Of a stretch of 6,555 nt of DNA, positions 5,202-6,555 are shown one piece after another. The translations under genes were made by a program, and so were the position numbers. Each line of letters opens with the position of its first letter. Position 1 is the first letter of the stretch. The notes under the pieces are model-generated. The model was not told the origin of the DNA. It saw only the letters and a list, made by a program, of their open reading frames with translations, and did not search any database. The stretch comes from Aquifex sp. (lineage in GTDB: Bacteria > Aquificota > Aquificia > Aquificales > Aquificaceae), in assembly GCA_003978875.1 (NCBI GenBank), contig QNXQ01000213.1, forward strand, positions 1-6,555, written 5' to 3'.

Positions 5202-5225
5202 CTTTCACACCCTCCTTTTAAGTTT

Positions 5226-5867
5226 TTAAAGAACGTCTACAGCTTCAGGTTCTAATTCGTCATCAAAACCCAGCTCGTCGTATTCAGGTTCTTCTTCCAC
5301 ATACCCTTCTCCTTCAACCTCTTCGGGCTCTGGAAGGGCGTATTCAGGATTTTCTTCTATAACTTCTTCATACTCAGCAGGTATTACTTCGTCATCTGCG
5401 AGTTCTTCGCCATACAGTCCTATCGGTGGATTGCCTTTGAAGATGTATCTATCTAAAAGATTAAGAACGAGTTTAGCTCCGGAACCTGCTACTACTCCGA
5501 GGGCAAATTCTCTATTCTTTTTGGAGGATCCTTTAAGAAGTGCTAATCCACCGAGAAGCATTAGGGTGTCGCCTACGGGAACATGTTGATTCAGGCTTTG
5601 CAAGGCTTGCACTTTGGAGATAAGGTAATTATCCAGGAGTTTACCTCCTGCGAGTCCTACAGCTGTTCCACCCGCAAGCATTAGTAAGGCGTTTTTGTTC
5701 CTTACAGGGTTCTTAATTATGAGTTCTCCAACTTTTTTAAGCCCTCCGCCCCTTTTTGATTTCATTACGGAAAGCACTTTAGTGGGGTTTTTTCTTGCCC
5801 TGGCTTTCTTTCCTCTCTTTCCTTTTTTCCTGGGATTTACAACAAGACCCTCAAGGATTTTAGACAT
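5226..5867 (-). CDS. Charge-polarised membrane protein, basic N-terminus and acidic tail
   Basis: The family of this 213-aa protein is not recognised. It has three zones. Residues 1-59 are very basic, with Asn-Pro motifs after basic runs (NPRKKGKRGKKARARKNP at 11-28, KNP at 52-54), well suited to binding nucleic acid. The middle carries two or three Gly-rich hydrophobic segments (about 60-78, 99-112 and 121-138), probably membrane-embedded. Residues about 150-213 are almost purely acidic, with Pro and Tyr. It has the strongest ribosome-binding site of the window and opens the presumed structural block after an inverted repeat. In an internal-membrane virus, such a protein could link DNA, membrane and capsid shell. 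That role is inference; a host-membrane assembly factor is the alternative. Confidence 0.75.
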   Translation of the reverse strand: MSKILEGLVVNPRKKGKRGKKARARKNPTKVLSVMKSKRGGGLKKVGELIIKNPVRNKNALLMLAGGTAVGLAGGKLLDNYLISKVQALQSLNQHVPVGDTLMLLGGLALLKGSSKKNREFALGVVAGSGAKLVLNLLDRYIFKGNPPIGLYGEELADDEVIPAEYEEVIEENPEYALPEPEEVEGEGYVEEEPEYDELGFDDELEPEAVDVL

Positions 5868-5874
5868 ATTTCAT

Positions 5875-5884
5875 ACCTCCTTCC
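5875..5884 (-). promoter_or_regulatory. Very strong Shine-Dalgarno before the membrane protein gene
   Basis: GGAAGGAGGT on the minus strand is close to the full anti-SD complement and stands seven bases before ATG 5867. An earlier ATG within GGTATGAAATATG is in another frame and too close to the site. This supports ATG 5867 and suggests high expression. Confidence 0.7.
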
Positions 5885-5894
5885 AGTTTTTTTA

Positions 5895-5944
5895 GTTTCA
5901 AAAGACACCAAAAGGAATAAAGGAGTGTCAAAATGTTTTGAAAC
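5895..5944. repeat. Nested inverted repeat in the only sizeable gap of the cluster
   Basis: Read on the + strand, GTTTCAAAAGACAC (5895-5908) is complementary to GTGTC (5925-5929) plus TTTTGAAAC (5936-5944), with six unpaired bases (5930-5935) on one side. The stem totals 14 bp. It begins two bases after the stop of the 118-aa gene and ends just before the strong ribosome-binding site of the next gene. In the direction of transcription it is followed by an A-run instead of a T-run, so it does not look like an intrinsic terminator. An operator for the structural genes, or an mRNA stem that separates expression of the two halves, fits better. A TTGACA sequence lies inside it on the minus strand, but no good -10 box follows. 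Confidence 0.6.
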
Positions 5945-5945
5945 C

Positions 5946-6302
5946 TCATCCTACTATTCCCTCCTCCTTTACTTTTCCTTTGAAGTTCACAATGTAAAGG
6001 TTCCTTCCTTCTTCGTCTGTAAGTAAATCCGGAAAGTCTGAGAGCTTAAAGTTTTTGACTTTTTGAATGAAGATCTCTCCGTCTTCACATACGAGTTCTA
6101 AAGGTTCCCCTTTTCCGAAAAAGTGAATGTAGGGTTTAGGGGTTCCTTCCTTGTCAGAGAGGTAAATAACGCCCAATAACTTTCCGAGGTAAACGTATGT
6201 ATCCGGAACGTAAATCCTTACTTTTGACAATCTTCTGGGAAGTTTTCCCCAGTGAAATTTGGTATAAAGGTTTACCGCTTTTTCAAGGGATTTGTTTCTC
6301 AC
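5946..6302 (-). CDS. Unknown 118-aa protein, probably soluble and virus-specific
   Basis: I do not recognise the family with certainty. The protein starts with a short amphipathic helix holding YTKFHWG (13-19) and a basic patch. A beta-rich body follows: LGKLLGVIYLSDK (39-51), PYIHFFGKGEP (57-67), LELVCEDGEIFIQ (68-80) and a C-terminal EEGIVG. It has a single Cys (72) and no membrane segment. The start is GTG 6302, overlapping the stop of the upstream gene (GTGA), with GGAGGG five bases before it. The ordered alternation of strands and conserved-looking turns suggests a real, folded small domain. Its place just before the membrane/capsid block hints at an assembly or structural role, but nothing proves it. 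Confidence 0.75.
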   Translation of the reverse strand: MRNKSLEKAVNLYTKFHWGKLPRRLSKVRIYVPDTYVYLGKLLGVIYLSDKEGTPKPYIHFFGKGEPLELVCEDGEIFIQKVKNFKLSDFPDLLTDEEGRNLYIVNFKGKVKEEGIVG

Positions 6303-6555
6303 CTCTTCCCTCCGTCTACGAGTTTTCCGAGAAGGTATAAAGCACCTCCGGCAAGTGCAAGTTTTCCCGCTTCATCAATTGTTTTTCTGATGTCTTCTAT
6401 TACCCCTTTTTCGTCAAGCTGAGTACAGAATGTTGGGGGAACTTTTCCCTTGTCTACGAGTTCAAGGCATTTCTTTCGTCTTTCCTCCTGTTGTATGTCT
6501 CTGAAGATAGAGGAACCGGCGAGGGCTGTAGCCATTGCAACCCCAAGTCCTACAA
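6299..6555 (-). CDS. Small membrane protein, probably cut by the window edge
   Basis: The frame is still open at the window end. Upstream of ATG 6535 it reads VGLGVA without a stop and continues the hydrophobic stretch MATALAGSS. No convincing ribosome-binding site precedes that ATG. The true start therefore probably lies outside, and the ATG form (78 aa) is the minimal version. Visible parts are a hydrophobic N-terminal stretch, a charged region with Cys23 and Cys37 (78-aa numbering), a helix at about 43-56 and a second Ala/Leu/Gly-rich membrane segment (about 57-72), ending in basic GGKR. The gene overlaps the next by four bases. The family is not recognised. Small membrane proteins of this kind are common in membrane-containing viruses but also elsewhere. 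Confidence 0.65.
   Translation of the reverse strand, partial: VGLGVAMATALAGSSIFRDIQQEERRKKCLELVDKGKVPPTFCTQLDEKGVIEDIRKTIDEAGKLALAGGALYLLGKLVDGGKR

Noticed and set aside
5904..5935. TTGACA on the minus strand as a -35 box for the structural genes.
   Set aside because: No acceptable -10 hexamer lies 16-19 bases downstream, and the match is part of the inverted repeat.

Overview
The window looks like part of a small bacterial virus or provirus. The host was probably a thermophile, and an Aquificales-like bacterium is my best guess. This rests on moderate-to-low G+C (judged by eye), proteins rich in Lys, Glu, Ile and Val, heavy AGA/AGG and ATA codon use, very tight gene packing and strong GGAGG ribosome-binding sites. 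Two peptidoglycan hydrolases and a GTA-type holin show that the host has a bacterial wall. The Aquificales assignment is an inference from style and has not been checked against any database.

Layout. Positions 1-296 hold no convincing gene but are unusually structured. They contain a small hairpin (7-24), a long stem (27-79) enclosing a perfect 18-bp palindrome (43-60), a 12-bp stem with a 36-nt loop (84-143), nine ACGG-like motifs spaced exactly 11 bp and then 10 bp apart (148-242), and a perfect 11-4-11 inverted repeat (238-263). A catalytic-domain-only tyrosine recombinase follows on the + strand (297-824). Its stop codon overlaps that of the first gene of a long convergent minus-strand cluster. 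That cluster fills the rest of the window and is read from high to low coordinates.

In transcription order the cluster encodes: a small membrane protein cut by the window edge (6555-6299); an unknown 118-aa protein (6302-5946); a gap with a nested inverted repeat (5895-5944); a membrane protein with a basic N-terminus and an acidic tail (5867-5226); three small beta-rich probable virion proteins (5201-4737, 4724-4398, 4401-3979); a fibre or spike with a predicted beta-helix (3976-2753); an unknown helical protein (2740-2336); and a lysis cassette. The lysis cassette comprises a XhlA-like coiled-coil/membrane protein, a membrane-anchored lytic transglycosylase, a GTA-type three-TM holin and an M15 peptidase (2321-821).

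How it fits together. The order membrane/capsid proteins, then spike, then lysis, then integrase with an attachment-like site reads as the late half of a compact virus. No terminase, portal, tape-measure or tail-tube gene is visible. The small beta proteins, the membrane proteins and the PRD1 P7-like membrane-anchored transglycosylase make a tailless, internal-membrane virus an attractive hypothesis. It remains unproven, because packaging and replication genes lie outside the window and a tailed phage cannot be excluded.
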